This document shows positions 1-8,097 of a DNA stretch of 64,000 bases, piece after piece. Location: the NCBI RefSeq assembly GCF_900112455.1, contig NZ_FOLT01000002.1, positions 124,001 through 188,000 on the forward strand, read 5' to 3'. Source of the stretch: Alkalibacterium subtropicum (GTDB taxonomy: Bacteria > Bacillota > Bacilli > Lactobacillales > Carnobacteriaceae_A). How positions within the stretch are numbered: the stretch's first letter is position 1; each line of letters opens with the position of its first letter. The notes under the pieces were generated by a model. That model did not search any database and was not told where the DNA came from. It saw only the letters and a program-made list of their open reading frames with translations. The translations under genes and the position numbers were made by a program.

Positions 1-247
1 CGCCACCCGGTTTGATGGATACGGGTATCCCGCCTGCATTGACGATGTTCGGATCCAGGTTTTCTTCTGTCGGCGTCGGGCCAAGTCCCACAAAACCGTT
101 TTCAGATTGAAACATGACTTCGATATTATCCGGCACGTAGTTGGCTACCTTGGTCGGCAGACCAATACCCAGGTTGACGACCTGACCATGTTCCAGTTCT
201 TTTGCGACACGTTTAGCAATAAATTCCTGCATTTCCAGTTTATCCAT
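1..247 (-). CDS. 3-oxoacid CoA-transferase subunit B (partial, 3' end outside window)
   Basis: First 82 residues of the beta subunit of a two-subunit 3-oxoacid/acetoacetate CoA-transferase (ScoB/AtoA type), which moves CoA between acyl-CoA and acetoacetate or short fatty acids in the cytoplasm. The translation starts MDKLEMQEFIAKRV and continues with the family GIGLPTKVANYVP stretch. The SENG motif that carries the catalytic glutamate follows, then GLGPTP. The ATG at 247 overlaps the stop of subunit A by 8 bp (ATGGATAA), with a GGAGG site inside the A gene, so the two subunits are translationally coupled. The left window edge removes the C-terminal part, so the exact substrate class cannot be judged. 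Confidence 0.93.
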   Translation of the reverse strand, partial: MDKLEMQEFIAKRVAKELEHGQVVNLGIGLPTKVANYVPDNIEVMFQSENGFVGLGPTPTEENLDPNIVNAGGIPVSIKPGG

Positions 248-902
248 TGATTGCACCTCCATCTACAACATGATTGACGAAGACGCCGGGGGTGTGTACG
301 AAGTTTGGATCGATGTCGCCGTTTTCGACCACTTCATCAGCTTCAACGATCGTTACATCCGCAGCCGCAGTCATCACGTTATTAAAGTTGTTTGTGGATC
401 CTTTATACACCAGATTACCATTACGATCCGCTTTAGCGGCATGAATGAGTGCAAAATCTGCTTTCAAAGGTTTTTCCAGCAGGTAATCTTCGCCGTCGAC
501 CGTGACTCTTTGTTTGCCGTCTTCGACAAGCGTACCTAAGCCCGTCTTAGTGAGGATCCCCCCTAAACCGTATCCGCCGGCACGAATGCGTTCAACCAGA
601 GTCCCTTGAGGAACGAGTTCGACATCGGTTTCGCCTTCGTTCATCTGACGTCCCGTTTCCTTATTTGTGCCGATATGTGACGCATACAGTTTCTTGACCA
701 GCTTTTTAGCGATCAGCTTTCCTGAGCCAGTGGTGATCAGCCCTGTGTCTGTGCTGATCAGCGTGATATCTTTGACACCTTTTTCTATAAGAGCATCGAT
801 CAGCTTCTCCGGTGCCCCGTTGGCCATGAAGCCGCCGATCATCAGTGTATCGCCGTCTCTGATGTCCTTGATCGCTTCATTTATTCCTATTACTTTATCC
901 AT
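240..902 (-). CDS. 3-oxoacid CoA-transferase subunit A
   Basis: Alpha subunit (220 aa, normal family length) of the CoA-transferase whose beta subunit follows. It binds CoA and pairs with subunit B to transfer CoA between acetoacetate/acetoacetyl-CoA and an acyl-CoA or acid. The N-terminal GDTLMIGGFMANGAP segment matches the glycine-rich CoA-binding start of the family. Middle motifs (GTNKETGRQMNEG, PQGTLVERIRAGGYGLGG, LLEKPLKADFALI) and the FVHTPGVFVNHVV end are typical. The AGGAGG site overlaps the thiolase stop codon 11 bp upstream, so thiolase and both subunits form one operon. Together they suggest acetoacetyl-CoA/acetoacetate interconversion; ketone-body or butyrate use is inference. 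Confidence 0.95.
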   Translation of the reverse strand: MDKVIGINEAIKDIRDGDTLMIGGFMANGAPEKLIDALIEKGVKDITLISTDTGLITTGSGKLIAKKLVKKLYASHIGTNKETGRQMNEGETDVELVPQGTLVERIRAGGYGLGGILTKTGLGTLVEDGKQRVTVDGEDYLLEKPLKADFALIHAAKADRNGNLVYKGSTNNFNNVMTAAADVTIVEADEVVENGDIDPNFVHTPGVFVNHVVDGGAING

Positions 903-912
903 TCTAATCCTC

Positions 913-2091
913 CTATCGTTCTACTGTGACCGCAATACCCATTCCGCCGCCGATACACAGAGTTGCCAGGCCTTTTTTAGAATCCCGTTTAAGCATTTCA
1001 TGAATCAGGGTGACCAGGATACGTGCGCCGCTTGCGCCGATCGGATGACCCAAGGCGATTGCTCCACCGTTGACATTGACGATGTCTGTGTTCAGGTCCA
1101 AGTCTTTCACAACACTTAATGACTGGGCTGCAAAGGCTTCGTTTGCTTCGATCAAGTCCAGGTCTTCCACAGACAGCCCAGCTTTTTTCAATACTTTCTG
1201 AGTAGCCGGGATCGGGCCACAGCCCATGATCGTCGGGCTGACGCCAGCACTAGCATAAGCTGTTAAAGTGACGAGAGGTGTCATGCCTAACTCTTCCGCT
1301 TTCTCCTTGCTCATCAGGATCAGTGCCGCAGCACCATCATTGATGCCTGAAGCGTTCCCTGCAGTGACTGATCCGTCTTTCTTGAAGGCCGGACGCATGC
1401 TTTGCAGTTTTTCAAATGTGGTACCGAATCGTGGGTACTCGTCTGTATCAACGACCACCGGCTCACCACGACGCTGAGGGACTTCGACTGGAATGATCTC
1501 TTCTTTGAATTTTCCGGCTTTGATCGCTTCTTCCGCTCTTTGCTGACTCGTCGCAGCGAATTTGTCCTGTTCTTCTCGTGTGAAACCGTACTTGTCGTTG
1601 ATGTTTTCAGCAGTGATACCCATATGATAATCATTGAAGGCATCCATCAATCCGTCTTTAAGCATCGTGTCAACGACTTTCATGTCACCCATACGCTTGC
1701 CCCATCTTGCGTCTTCGATGACGTGTGCGGCATTGCTCATGCTTTCCGTTCCGCCGGCAATAATAACGTCAGCATCGCCGACCATGATTGCCTGGGCTGC
1801 CAGAGCTACTGATTTAAGACCTGATCCACAGAGTTTGTTTAACGCAAAGGATGGCACTTCCTTAGGGATACCGGAATAGATAGCAACTTGCCGGGCGACG
1901 TTTTGTCCCAGACCGGCACTCAGAATATTTCCGAAAATCAGCTCATCCACATCACCAGGATTCAGTTTTGCTCTCTCCATGGCCCCTTTGACAACTGCCA
2001 CACCTAAGTCAACCGCTGAAACATTCTTAAAAGCACCACCGTGAGCCCCTATGGGTGTACGGGCAGCTTCCACAATAACTACTTCTCTCAT
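913..2091 (-). CDS. Acetyl-CoA C-acetyltransferase (thiolase)
   Basis: Type II thiolase (392 aa) that condenses two acetyl-CoA to acetoacetyl-CoA or cleaves the reverse. The acyl-accepting cysteine is Cys88 in NKLCGSG. The C-terminal active-site pieces are also present: [26 protein letters not shown] with its histidine, and the second cysteine in LCIGGGMG. The ATG at 2091 has an AGGAGGAAA site 6-8 bp upstream. A TATAAT -10 lies at 2121-2126 on the minus strand and a cre-like site at 2167-2180, suggesting carbon-catabolite control. It is the first gene of the operon with the two CoA-transferase subunits. Confidence 0.96.
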   Translation of the reverse strand: MREVVIVEAARTPIGAHGGAFKNVSAVDLGVAVVKGAMERAKLNPGDVDELIFGNILSAGLGQNVARQVAIYSGIPKEVPSFALNKLCGSGLKSVALAAQAIMVGDADVIIAGGTESMSNAAHVIEDARWGKRMGDMKVVDTMLKDGLMDAFNDYHMGITAENINDKYGFTREEQDKFAATSQQRAEEAIKAGKFKEEIIPVEVPQRRGEPVVVDTDEYPRFGTTFEKLQSMRPAFKKDGSVTAGNASGINDGAAALILMSKEKAEELGMTPLVTLTAYASAGVSPTIMGCGPIPATQKVLKKAGLSVEDLDLIEANEAFAAQSLSVVKDLDLNTDIVNVNGGAIALGHPIGASGARILVTLIHEMLKRDSKKGLATLCIGGGMGIAVTVER

Positions 2092-2120
2092 CGTTTTCCT
2101 CCTATAAGTTTTTATGATTT

Positions 2121-2126
2121 ATTATA
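2121..2126 (-). promoter_or_regulatory. -10 element of thiolase operon
   Basis: Perfect TATAAT on the minus strand, 30 bp before the thiolase ATG. No good -35 at 17 bp (AGATTG), so activation from upstream is possible. Confidence 0.6.
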
Positions 2127-2166
2127 CTAGACTATATGCTGTACAATCTCTTTGTTTTTTAGTTGT

Positions 2167-2180
2167 AGTAATCGCTTACA
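2167..2180. promoter_or_regulatory. cre-like site upstream of thiolase operon
   Basis: AGTAATCGCTTACA matches 13 of 14 positions of the CcpA consensus TGWNANCGNTNWCA. It lies about 45 bp upstream of the thiolase -10. A second, weaker match (TGTAAGCGGTTTAT, 12/14) is at 2253-2266. Confidence 0.55.
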
Positions 2181-2281
2181 AGTTAATAATAAAGGCCTTT
2201 CACAAACTTGTCTAACTGTTTATTTTTATAGGACATATAATAAAAACTTATATGTAAGCGGTTTATGTTTGCGTGATGAAA

Positions 2282-2304
2282 AACGCCTTCGATGCGAAGG
2301 CGTT
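2282..2304 (-). terminator. Hairpin with short U-tract
   Basis: Perfect 9-bp stem (AACGCCTTC/GAAGGCGTT) with a 5-nt loop; on the minus strand it is followed by TTTTT including the stem end. No gene directly upstream on that strand, so it may back up the cupin-gene terminator at 2793. Confidence 0.5.
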
Positions 2305-2780
2305 CCTACTGGTCCCTTTGCTCTGAAGATCAGGCTCGGCTGCTGCAGAACTTCTTTATAGCGTCTCGAAGGGAAAGAGGACGGAGGACTCCAATCGATT
2401 TATCCGTCCGATAAAAGCCGCTGAATGCGTTGAACCACAATACATACGACTGATTCAAGAGCTCACTGCGCGTGGATGCACCAAATCAGTTCCCCTTTCG
2501 GCTTATTCCTCAGCTCATTCGTTTTTTGGAACCGAATCCGGGCTGATTCGGTCCCTCTGTTTATTTTTCAGTTTCGAACAGTCTGAATATGGACCCTATT
2601 CGGTTTATTCATCAGTTTTCCATTCACAAACAAGCTAAATACCGACTTTAGAAGCGTTTAGACAAGCACCGTACTCTTGGAGAGACTGCGCTCACGCTAG
2701 GGTATTTCGTCCTAACTCAATTCTCACTATGCACTGCTTTTCATATCGACCTGCTGATAAAAACTTACCGCAAGAGTGCA
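2305..2780. other. Gene-free region with weak ~50-52-bp periodicity
   Basis: No believable open reading frame. Three copies of TTCGG begin at 2497, 2547 and 2599 (spacing 50 and 52), each followed by a TTATT..TCAG string, so the middle of the gap looks like a degenerate tandem repeat. The rest shows nothing I recognise. Confidence 0.45.
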
Positions 2781-2792
2781 TGCAGTAAAAAA

Positions 2793-2812
2793 GCCGAAGC
2801 GCTCGCTTCAGC
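2793..2812 (-). terminator. Terminator of cupin gene
   Basis: Stem GCTGAAGCG/CGCTTCGGC (one wobble) with a 2-nt loop, followed on the minus strand by TTTTTT; 11 bp after the cupin gene stop. Confidence 0.85.
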
Positions 2813-2823
2813 TTTTCACATCA

Positions 2824-3330
2824 TTATAGACCCCAGTATTCCTGCACCGGACCTTTGAACTTGGTTACAGGGTCTGTGGCCGGAACGAGTGTATCGTAGG
2901 CCCTTTTCTGCACTGCATCGTAATCTGAAGCTTCCCCGCGCTGCATGTCCGGTTGCTGTCCGTTCGGGTAGGCCCCGACTATTTTGAAGTCATCTGTCGA
3001 ACCAGTCAGTTTATGGGCCACACCGGCAGGGATAAGAATGACATCCCCCTTATTAAAGGCGTATTCATCTTTACCCGGTCCTCCCAGCTGTACGGTCGAT
3101 TGCCCGGCAATGCACCCCAGCACCTCATGTGTATTGGAATGGAAATGGTGATAGTCATAAATCCCGTTAATCCAGCCATTGCTGTAGCCATTGTCACTGA
3201 AAAAATCCAGAACGCTTTCAGGAGACTCCGATGTTTTCAGCAGATCCGTCAAAGCGTTGGGATAATAAAGGACCGGGAGTGGATGATTGGGAAAAGGCGG
3301 GTTTTCTTCTATTCTAATTGCTCGTGCCAT
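2824..3330 (-). CDS. Cupin-domain protein (YjlB-like)
   Basis: Cytoplasmic 168-aa single-cupin protein of the YjlB type; biochemical role unknown. The N-terminal PPFPNHPLPVLYY, the WINGIYDYHHFHSNTHEVLG metal-site stretch and GDVILIPAGVAHKLTGS match the two cupin motifs. The histidines of HHFHSNTHE and the later His of GVAHKL are the likely metal ligands. A FKIVGAYPNGQ segment and a short tail ending EYWGL complete the family pattern. The ATG at 3330 follows AGGAGGAAG at 7 bp. It stands alone, with its own terminator, and is divergent from the next gene. The substrate cannot be deduced. Confidence 0.85.
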   Translation of the reverse strand: MARAIRIEENPPFPNHPLPVLYYPNALTDLLKTSESPESVLDFFSDNGYSNGWINGIYDYHHFHSNTHEVLGCIAGQSTVQLGGPGKDEYAFNKGDVILIPAGVAHKLTGSTDDFKIVGAYPNGQQPDMQRGEASDYDAVQKRAYDTLVPATDPVTKFKGPVQEYWGL

Positions 3331-3499
3331 CTGATCTTCCTCCTTTAATACTCTTTACTCTTTTAGTTTGTCATCGTGGCGCCGGAACTTCAACTGATAG
3401 CACTTCCTCCTCCGAATTTATTTATCACTGTCAATTGACTAAATAAAGCACTTTCAGTATTCTTATATTACAGCATTTAAGATAAAAAGGAGATTGATC

Positions 3500-4003
3500 A
3501 TGGGACTATTTGATTTTTTCAAAAGTAAAAAAGATACACCTGATACGTCCGCACAAAATAATCTACAAGATAATGACCAGCACACCCTTAAACACGAAAT
3601 GCAGATCACAGATAAAGACCTGAAGGCAGATGAAGAAACCGTTGACCGCATCGTCGAGAAAATGGTCGAGGAAGATCCTTTTAAAAACTTCTATTCCGAC
3701 AAGACAAAAGATGATATGACCCCCCTGTCCAAACAGACCTATAAGTACGAAAACATTACGACAGTCAATGTTGATTTCGTAAACAAGGATAAAGGGAAAA
3801 CACTGGTGAAAGTTGAAGGGATCACCCTGGGTTTTCTTCCGGAAGAGACAGCCTTGACCTTGCAGTCTTACCAGGATAAGTACCTGCTGACGGCTTTTGT
3901 ATACGTTACAGGTGGTCCGTACATGGCTTACGATACTAGTAAAGAAACAGTTATCGAAGACGAAGTGCCGTTTGGACTGGATATATTCGTACAGTTTACT
4001 TAA
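3500..4003 (+). CDS. Hypothetical acidic protein, 167 aa
   Basis: Unrecognised soluble protein. It starts MGLFDFFKSKKD, a short amphipathic N-terminus common in small cytoplasmic stress or resistance proteins. A polar acidic linker (about residues 15-60) follows, then a beta-rich C-terminal domain with YKYENITTVNVDF, KVEGITLGFLPEETA and VYVTGGPYMAYDT. I prefer the ATG at 3500 because AAGGAG lies 7 bp upstream; a TTG at 3494 would be too close to it. It is monocistronic and ends in a strong terminator. No function is proposed. Confidence 0.75.
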   Translation: MGLFDFFKSKKDTPDTSAQNNLQDNDQHTLKHEMQITDKDLKADEETVDRIVEKMVEEDPFKNFYSDKTKDDMTPLSKQTYKYENITTVNVDFVNKDKGKTLVKVEGITLGFLPEETALTLQSYQDKYLLTAFVYVTGGPYMAYDTSKETVIEDEVPFGLDIFVQFT

Positions 4004-4008
4004 AAGCA

Positions 4009-4049
4009 AAAGGAAGCAGGACCTTCATAGTGAGGGTCCTGCTTCCTTT
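4009..4049. terminator. Bidirectional terminator between convergent genes
   Basis: Perfect 15-bp stem (AAAGGAAGCAGGACC and its complement) with an 11-nt loop, A-run on the left and T-run on the right. Confidence 0.85.
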
Positions 4050-4091
4050 AATAGATGTATCGTATAAGCCTTACTCGAGCTGATTCTTCCT

Positions 4092-4148
4092 GAGTACGTC
4101 CAATGAAGAGCACAATGGCACCACTCATACCTATTCTGTCGTGAGTAC
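4092..4148. repeat. Single diverged unit of the 51-bp repeat
   Basis: Begins GAGTACGTCCAATGAA, identical for the first 16 bp to the repeat unit at 16741, and about 36 of 51 positions match overall. The next GAGTAC starts exactly 51 bp later at 4143, giving one unit plus the start of a second. It lies between convergent genes just after a terminator, like the array at 16.5 kb. Confidence 0.7.
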
Positions 4149-4191
4149 ATCGACAGAAGGAAACTGAAGCACCGCTCAACCAGATTCCCCC

Positions 4192-4959
4192 TTAATTGAT
4201 GGCTTTTTTTCTGAACAGCGCTGCACCGGCTGCAATAAACACCACAGTCAAGACCCCTGTGACAGCGAAGCTCTGTATGATTTCCCGGCCTGGTTCCAGA
4301 CCTGTCAGCCACTGTACATTGCGTGAATTAAGCTGCAGAGGGCTCCATTCCTGTATCACCGGTACCAGTTCGCCGAGGAATAAAAGACCGACGAATCCCC
4401 CGACGACCAGCAGGGGGGCAAATGTCGTTTCAAGAACGACTGCCGCAAACAGCAATAACGCCAGCAGCATCAGGCCAAAGACATACATGCTGACCGTGGC
4501 CAGCAGCAGTCCCTCTGTTGAACTGTCAGGAAAATAGTAAAACGTATAGCCAAGCGTGATGAGCGCGCTCATCCAGTAAAACAGGGTCCAGCTTAAGTAA
4601 AGCATAGCCAGTTTAGCTGAATAGATTGAAAGTCTGGGCAGCCCTTTGGTCACCATGTGCACCAGCGTCCCTTTTTCATATTCCCTTGCCATTAGCGGAC
4701 TGAAGACAAGGACCATGACGACGAGCCCCATCTGATTGACATTGGAGAAAAACTGTATCCATGAATCCACATGCGTCGGTTCCTGCAGGATGATCGTAAT
4801 GTTCTCATCCATCAGACTTTCCAGCAGCTCTGGCAGGAATTTAGCAGTTAACGGACTGAGGATCCCAATAATGGCAAAAACGATAAAAAAGATGAACAAT
4901 TTGTAGTTGCGTATATGTTCGATCAGTTCTTTTTTAATAAACGCCAGTGTCCCCCTCAT
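4192..4959 (-). CDS. ABC transporter permease (YxlG-like)
   Basis: Integral membrane subunit (255 aa) of an ABC-2-type exporter. About six hydrophobic segments are visible: near residues 20-40 (LFIFFIVFAIIGILSP), 75-95, 115-135, 145-170, 175-200 and 225-250. The cytoplasmic MAREYEKGTLVHMVTKG stretch in the middle is typical of NatB/YxlG permeases. The ATG overlaps the ATPase stop by 4 bp (ATGA). It is the third gene of a YxlE-YxlF-YxlG-like set. In B. subtilis that set follows sigY, but no sigma gene is attached here. The exported substrate is unknown. Confidence 0.88.
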   Translation of the reverse strand: MRGTLAFIKKELIEHIRNYKLFIFFIVFAIIGILSPLTAKFLPELLESLMDENITIILQEPTHVDSWIQFFSNVNQMGLVVMVLVFSPLMAREYEKGTLVHMVTKGLPRLSIYSAKLAMLYLSWTLFYWMSALITLGYTFYYFPDSSTEGLLLATVSMYVFGLMLLALLLFAAVVLETTFAPLLVVGGFVGLLFLGELVPVIQEWSPLQLNSRNVQWLTGLEPGREIIQSFAVTGVLTVVFIAAGAALFRKKAIN

Positions 4960-5873
4960 TTGATCGCCTCCAGAAAAACTTCTTCCATCGTCGGTTCTTT
5001 TCTCTCGATTTTCTCCGGAACGATAGCCAGACGAGTGACGATATCCAAAATATAATGTATGGCCTGTCTGCCCTCTGTGGTTTCCCCTTCTATCGTCTGT
5101 CCGTTTTGAACAATATTAAAGACGACCGTCTCATCAGTCATTGCTTCTTTGACTTTGTCTGCTTCGTCAGACGTTTCGAGCGTCACACTCCATCGCTTCG
5201 AGGAAAGATGACCCTTCAGTTCACTCAGCGAACCTTGTGTAACGATTTTCCCCTGATCTAAAATAGCAACTTCGTCACAGACGGCTTCCACATCACTGAG
5301 GATATGTGTAGAGAAAACGACCGTCGTTTTTTCCTTCACCCTTTCCAGAACGGAAAGAAGCTGTTTTCTCCCGATCGGGTCCAAAGCAGACGTCGGTTCA
5401 TCACAGATCAGAAGAACAGGATCATTGATCAGGGCCTGTGCGATACCAAGGCGCTGCTTCATGCCGCGGGAATAATTGCTGATACGTTTTTTTGTATCTT
5501 CCAGCCCTACCATCGACAGCAGGTCGGTGATTTTCTGATCGCCATCAGGGTAGGTAGTCCCACTGACATCCAGGCTCAACTGCATGTATTCCCGTGCCGT
5601 CAAAAACGAATAGAATTCAGGCACATCCGGTAGGTAACCGACAAAGCGGTTAGTCTTCGTGTCGCCATAGGTCACAGCTTCTCCGTTCACTTTCACTTCG
5701 CCGGATTCGGCTTTCAGAAGGCCCAGAACGATGTTCATTGTGGTCGTTTTACCTGCACCATTTTTCCCGATAAAACCGAAGACAGAGCCTTTTTCAACTG
5801 AAAAAGAGACATTGTCCAGCACGGTCTGACTGCCAAATGATTTCTTTAAGTGACTTATCTCAAGTACAGCCAT
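4956..5873 (-). CDS. ABC transporter ATP-binding protein (YxlF-like)
   Basis: Cytoplasmic ATPase (305 aa) driving the adjacent permease. Walker A is GKNGAGKTT near residue 36, the signature is NYSRGMKQRLGIAQAL and Walker B is LLICDEPTSALD, followed by STHILSDVEAVCDEV with the switch histidine. A C-terminal accessory domain after about residue 220 ends near KEPTMEEVFLEAI, typical of NatA/CcmA-like exporters. The start overlaps the stop of the upstream small membrane gene by one base (TGATG), so all three genes are translationally coupled. Confidence 0.92.
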   Translation of the reverse strand: MAVLEISHLKKSFGSQTVLDNVSFSVEKGSVFGFIGKNGAGKTTTMNIVLGLLKAESGEVKVNGEAVTYGDTKTNRFVGYLPDVPEFYSFLTAREYMQLSLDVSGTTYPDGDQKITDLLSMVGLEDTKKRISNYSRGMKQRLGIAQALINDPVLLICDEPTSALDPIGRKQLLSVLERVKEKTTVVFSTHILSDVEAVCDEVAILDQGKIVTQGSLSELKGHLSSKRWSVTLETSDEADKVKEAMTDETVVFNIVQNGQTIEGETTEGRQAIHYILDIVTRLAIVPEKIERKEPTMEEVFLEAIK

Positions 5874-6076
5874 CAGTCTTCTTTCCTTCCAAATACGAGG
5901 TAAAGGATCGGACCGATCGTATTCACAAAAATAATCACCAGCGCCCAGACGATTTTGTTGTTTTTATCCAAGCTTTCATTTTTAACTAGGTGCAGCAGCG
6001 CCGTTGTCATCAGTACCAGCTGCAACAGTAAAAGCGGAATAATAATAGGCAAATAGTCCATGATCTCAATTAACAT
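5873..6076 (-). CDS. Small membrane protein with PLDc_N domain (YxlE-like)
   Basis: 67-aa protein with two transmembrane segments (about residues 8-29 and 42-61). It ends in the NTIGPILYLVFGRKED pattern of the PLDc_N domain. In B. subtilis the related YxlE is encoded just before the YxlFG ABC exporter and damps sigma-Y activity. The same E-F-G order is present here without sigY or yxlCD, so it is more likely an accessory subunit of the exporter. The ATG at 6076 has AAGGAGACGAG 8 bp upstream and is the first gene of the operon. Confidence 0.85.
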   Translation of the reverse strand: MLIEIMDYLPIIIPLLLLQLVLMTTALLHLVKNESLDKNNKIVWALVIIFVNTIGPILYLVFGRKED

Positions 6077-6261
6077 TATCTCGTCTCCTTTAAATTTCGT
6101 TATGCATTAATTTAACCATGAAATCCCTTTTTTTACTAGGGACCAGAGACCGATTTTCGGTTGCACACAACCTTACTTTTTGTAAGCATACTGATTGCTT
6201 TTTTTTCAGAATTGAGAGAAAATAGAAGTTGTAAGATTAATAAAACTGGAGGAATTTAAAC

Positions 6262-6648
6262 ATGAATTATGCATACGAAGAAAAAAGTTCTCACTCATAC
6301 CAGGACACACTGGACAAGTTGAAACAGGCCATCGCTGACAATTCTTTTGGCGTCTTATATGAAGTCAATCTGAAAGACAAAATCGAAGGTAAAGGCTTTG
6401 AGTTCGACAAGAACTTTACTGTGTTAGATGTCTGTAACCCTAAACTGGCTAAAGAAGTGTTGGACGAGCAGATCGAAGTCGGCTACTTCCTGCCCTGCAA
6501 AGTCGTTGTCTATGAAAAAGGCGAAGATGTTTACGCCGGTGTATTGAAGCCAACTGTCCTTATCGATATGGTGGGTAACGATTCGCTGCATGAGGCCGCT
6601 GCCAAAGTAGAAGACATCCTGACTAAAGCTGTTAAAGCTGCAGTATAG
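6262..6648 (+). CDS. DUF302 family protein
   Basis: 128-aa cytoplasmic DUF302 protein; function unknown in the family. The N-terminal SSHSYQDTLDKLKQAIADNSFGVLYEVNLK and central FTVLDVCNPKLAKEVL and GYFLPCKVVVYEK match the conserved DUF302 core. That core includes the cysteine-containing CNP motif and a second Cys in LPCKV. The ending LHEAAAKVEDILTKAV is also typical. The ATG follows CTGGAGGAA. It stands alone between its own upstream region and a strong terminator. Confidence 0.88.
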   Translation: MNYAYEEKSSHSYQDTLDKLKQAIADNSFGVLYEVNLKDKIEGKGFEFDKNFTVLDVCNPKLAKEVLDEQIEVGYFLPCKVVVYEKGEDVYAGVLKPTVLIDMVGNDSLHEAAAKVEDILTKAVKAAV

Positions 6649-6662
6649 ATCATACAAATCTG

Positions 6663-6694
6663 AAAGTGCCGGCGGGGCTTCCCGCCGGCACTTT
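6663..6694. terminator. Bidirectional terminator
   Basis: Perfect 14-bp GC-rich stem (AAAGTGCCGGCGGG and complement), GCTT loop, T-run on both strands; serves the DUF302 gene and the convergent SMP-30 gene. Confidence 0.9.
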
Positions 6695-6695
6695 T

Positions 6696-7529
6696 TCATC
6701 TTATTCGTACTCTGAACAGTCCGCCTGACAGGTCTTCGTCATCTTCATCATCTCTTGCCGTCGTGATGTAAAGAAACTCATCATACTTTCCGCCGATACA
6801 GCAGGACGTCACATTCGTTACTGGCATGGGAATCTCAAAAATCTTCTCTCCGGTGTCAGAATCCCACTTGCAGACTTTGCCGCCTCCGTATTCAGCGATC
6901 CAAATATCATCACATTTATCTACACACAAGCCGTCAGGTGTACTGTCTTCCAGTTGGATCAGCATGCGTCCATTAGCTAAACGTTTGGCTTCGGCATCAT
7001 AATCGTATTTCGTCACCGTCTTTTCCGTCGAATCGATATGATAAAAAGCTTTGCCGTCGCGGGACCAGCCTAAGCCATTCGAAAGTGACAGGTCCTTCAA
7101 AATGACTTCCGATTCACCGTTTTCAACCACGTACAAAGCCGCCGCATTCTTGATGATGTCATCCTGTCCCATCGTCCCGACGAAGAAGCGGCCTTTGGGA
7201 TCCAGCTTTCCATCGTTATACCTCAAACGGTCATCCGGATTGGGATGGGTCACAAACGTCCGCTCTCCCGTGTCAGGATCGATACGGTAGATGCCTGTTT
7301 TCTCAGCTGACAGAAGCATGCCTTCTTCATCAAGCACAGCTGCTCCAACTTGACCTTCCGTCTTGAATGTTTTCAGCTCTGTCGTCTGAATATCCAGCTG
7401 ATAAATGAGTCCATCGGATATCGCTATAAAGTAAAGCCTTTCATTTTCACCATCCCAGAAAGGGCTTTCAATCAACGCATTGCCGGCGTAAAAGACTAAT
7501 TCTGGTTCAAACATATCTGCCCGATACAT
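6696..7529 (-). CDS. SMP-30/gluconolactonase-family protein
   Basis: 277-aa six-bladed beta-propeller of the SMP-30/LRE family, which hydrolyses sugar lactones with one divalent metal. Visible family blocks are ALIESPFWDGENERLYFI with the metal-binding glutamate, LRYNDGKLDPKGRFFVGTMG with the Asn ligand, and LSNGLGWSRDGKAFYHIDS with the Asn and Asp ligands near the end of the propeller. The start at 7529 is chosen because GGAG sits 8 bp upstream; the 14 extra codons of the longer frame have no such site. It is divergent from the GNAT gene. The substrate (gluconolactone or another) is unknown. Confidence 0.87.
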   Translation of the reverse strand: MYRADMFEPELVFYAGNALIESPFWDGENERLYFIAISDGLIYQLDIQTTELKTFKTEGQVGAAVLDEEGMLLSAEKTGIYRIDPDTGERTFVTHPNPDDRLRYNDGKLDPKGRFFVGTMGQDDIIKNAAALYVVENGESEVILKDLSLSNGLGWSRDGKAFYHIDSTEKTVTKYDYDAEAKRLANGRMLIQLEDSTPDGLCVDKCDDIWIAEYGGGKVCKWDSDTGEKIFEIPMPVTNVTSCCIGGKYDEFLYITTARDDEDDEDLSGGLFRVRIR

Positions 7530-7570
7530 ATTGTCTTCTCCTTTCCCTTTGTTATCTCTTTCACTATACA

Positions 7571-7593
7571 CTAGAAAGGAACAACATTTCTAG
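7571..7593. promoter_or_regulatory. Inverted repeat between divergent SMP-30 and GNAT genes
   Basis: CTAGAAA-N9-TTTCTAG, perfect 7-bp arms, placed just upstream of a TATAGT -10 candidate of the SMP-30 gene (7563-7568, minus strand) and 27 bp before the TATAAT at 7620-7625 of the GNAT gene. Operator candidate. Confidence 0.4.
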
Positions 7594-7659
7594 TTTTAGC
7601 TCTTATAGCGTTTATCTAGTATAATAGAAGAGAAGAATACAGCTTAGAAGGAGAAAAAA

Positions 7660-8094
7660 ATGAATCATGAAAATCACACGATAGCTTATTATGCAAATGA
7701 TCCAATCGATGTATCAAAACTCGTTGCGCTTTATGAAAGTGTCGGGTGGGTTGGTTATACTGAGCACCCGGAAAAAATGGAAAAGATTCTCGCAGGATCT
7801 CTCACTTATTTCAGCGCCTGGAAAGGTGACCAGCTGGTCGGGCTCATTCGAACTGTCGGCGATGATGCGTCTATTCTTTATATTCAAGACATACTCGTGC
7901 ATCCAGACCACCAGCGTCTGCGGATCGGATCGGCTTTGGTCAACAAGGTTCTGGACAAGCATGCTCATATCCGACAGATCGTCCTGCTGACCGATGATAC
8001 TGAGAAAACCCAGGCATTTTATACCTCCCTTGGCTTCCAGTCTTCAAAAGCACTTCACAGTGTGGCATTCATTAAAATGAGTTGGGAAGTCTGA
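7660..8094 (+). CDS. GNAT family N-acetyltransferase
   Basis: 144-aa acetyl-CoA-dependent acetyltransferase. The acetyl-CoA binding motif A is the segment from ILYIQDILVHPDHQ to RLRIGSALVNKVL, where R-x-x-I-G-S takes the place of the usual Q/R-x-x-G-x-G/A. The final strand TQAFYTSLGFQSS, the usual motif B, supports the call. The ATG is preceded by AGAAGGAGA 7 bp away, and a TATAAT lies at 7620-7625. The acceptor substrate cannot be predicted. It stands alone next to a repeat-filled gap. Confidence 0.88.
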   Translation: MNHENHTIAYYANDPIDVSKLVALYESVGWVGYTEHPEKMEKILAGSLTYFSAWKGDQLVGLIRTVGDDASILYIQDILVHPDHQRLRIGSALVNKVLDKHAHIRQIVLLTDDTEKTQAFYTSLGFQSSKALHSVAFIKMSWEV

Positions 8095-8097
8095 GTC

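Noticed and set aside
4025-4312. 95-codon minus-strand frame overlapping the YxlG-like gene end
   Set aside because: It overlaps a clear permease gene, a terminator and a repeat; a shadow frame.
6173-6187. CTTACTTTTTGTAAG as a second BceR box before the DUF302 gene
   Set aside because: Half-sites are one base closer than in the BceR consensus and the context is unrelated to peptide resistance.
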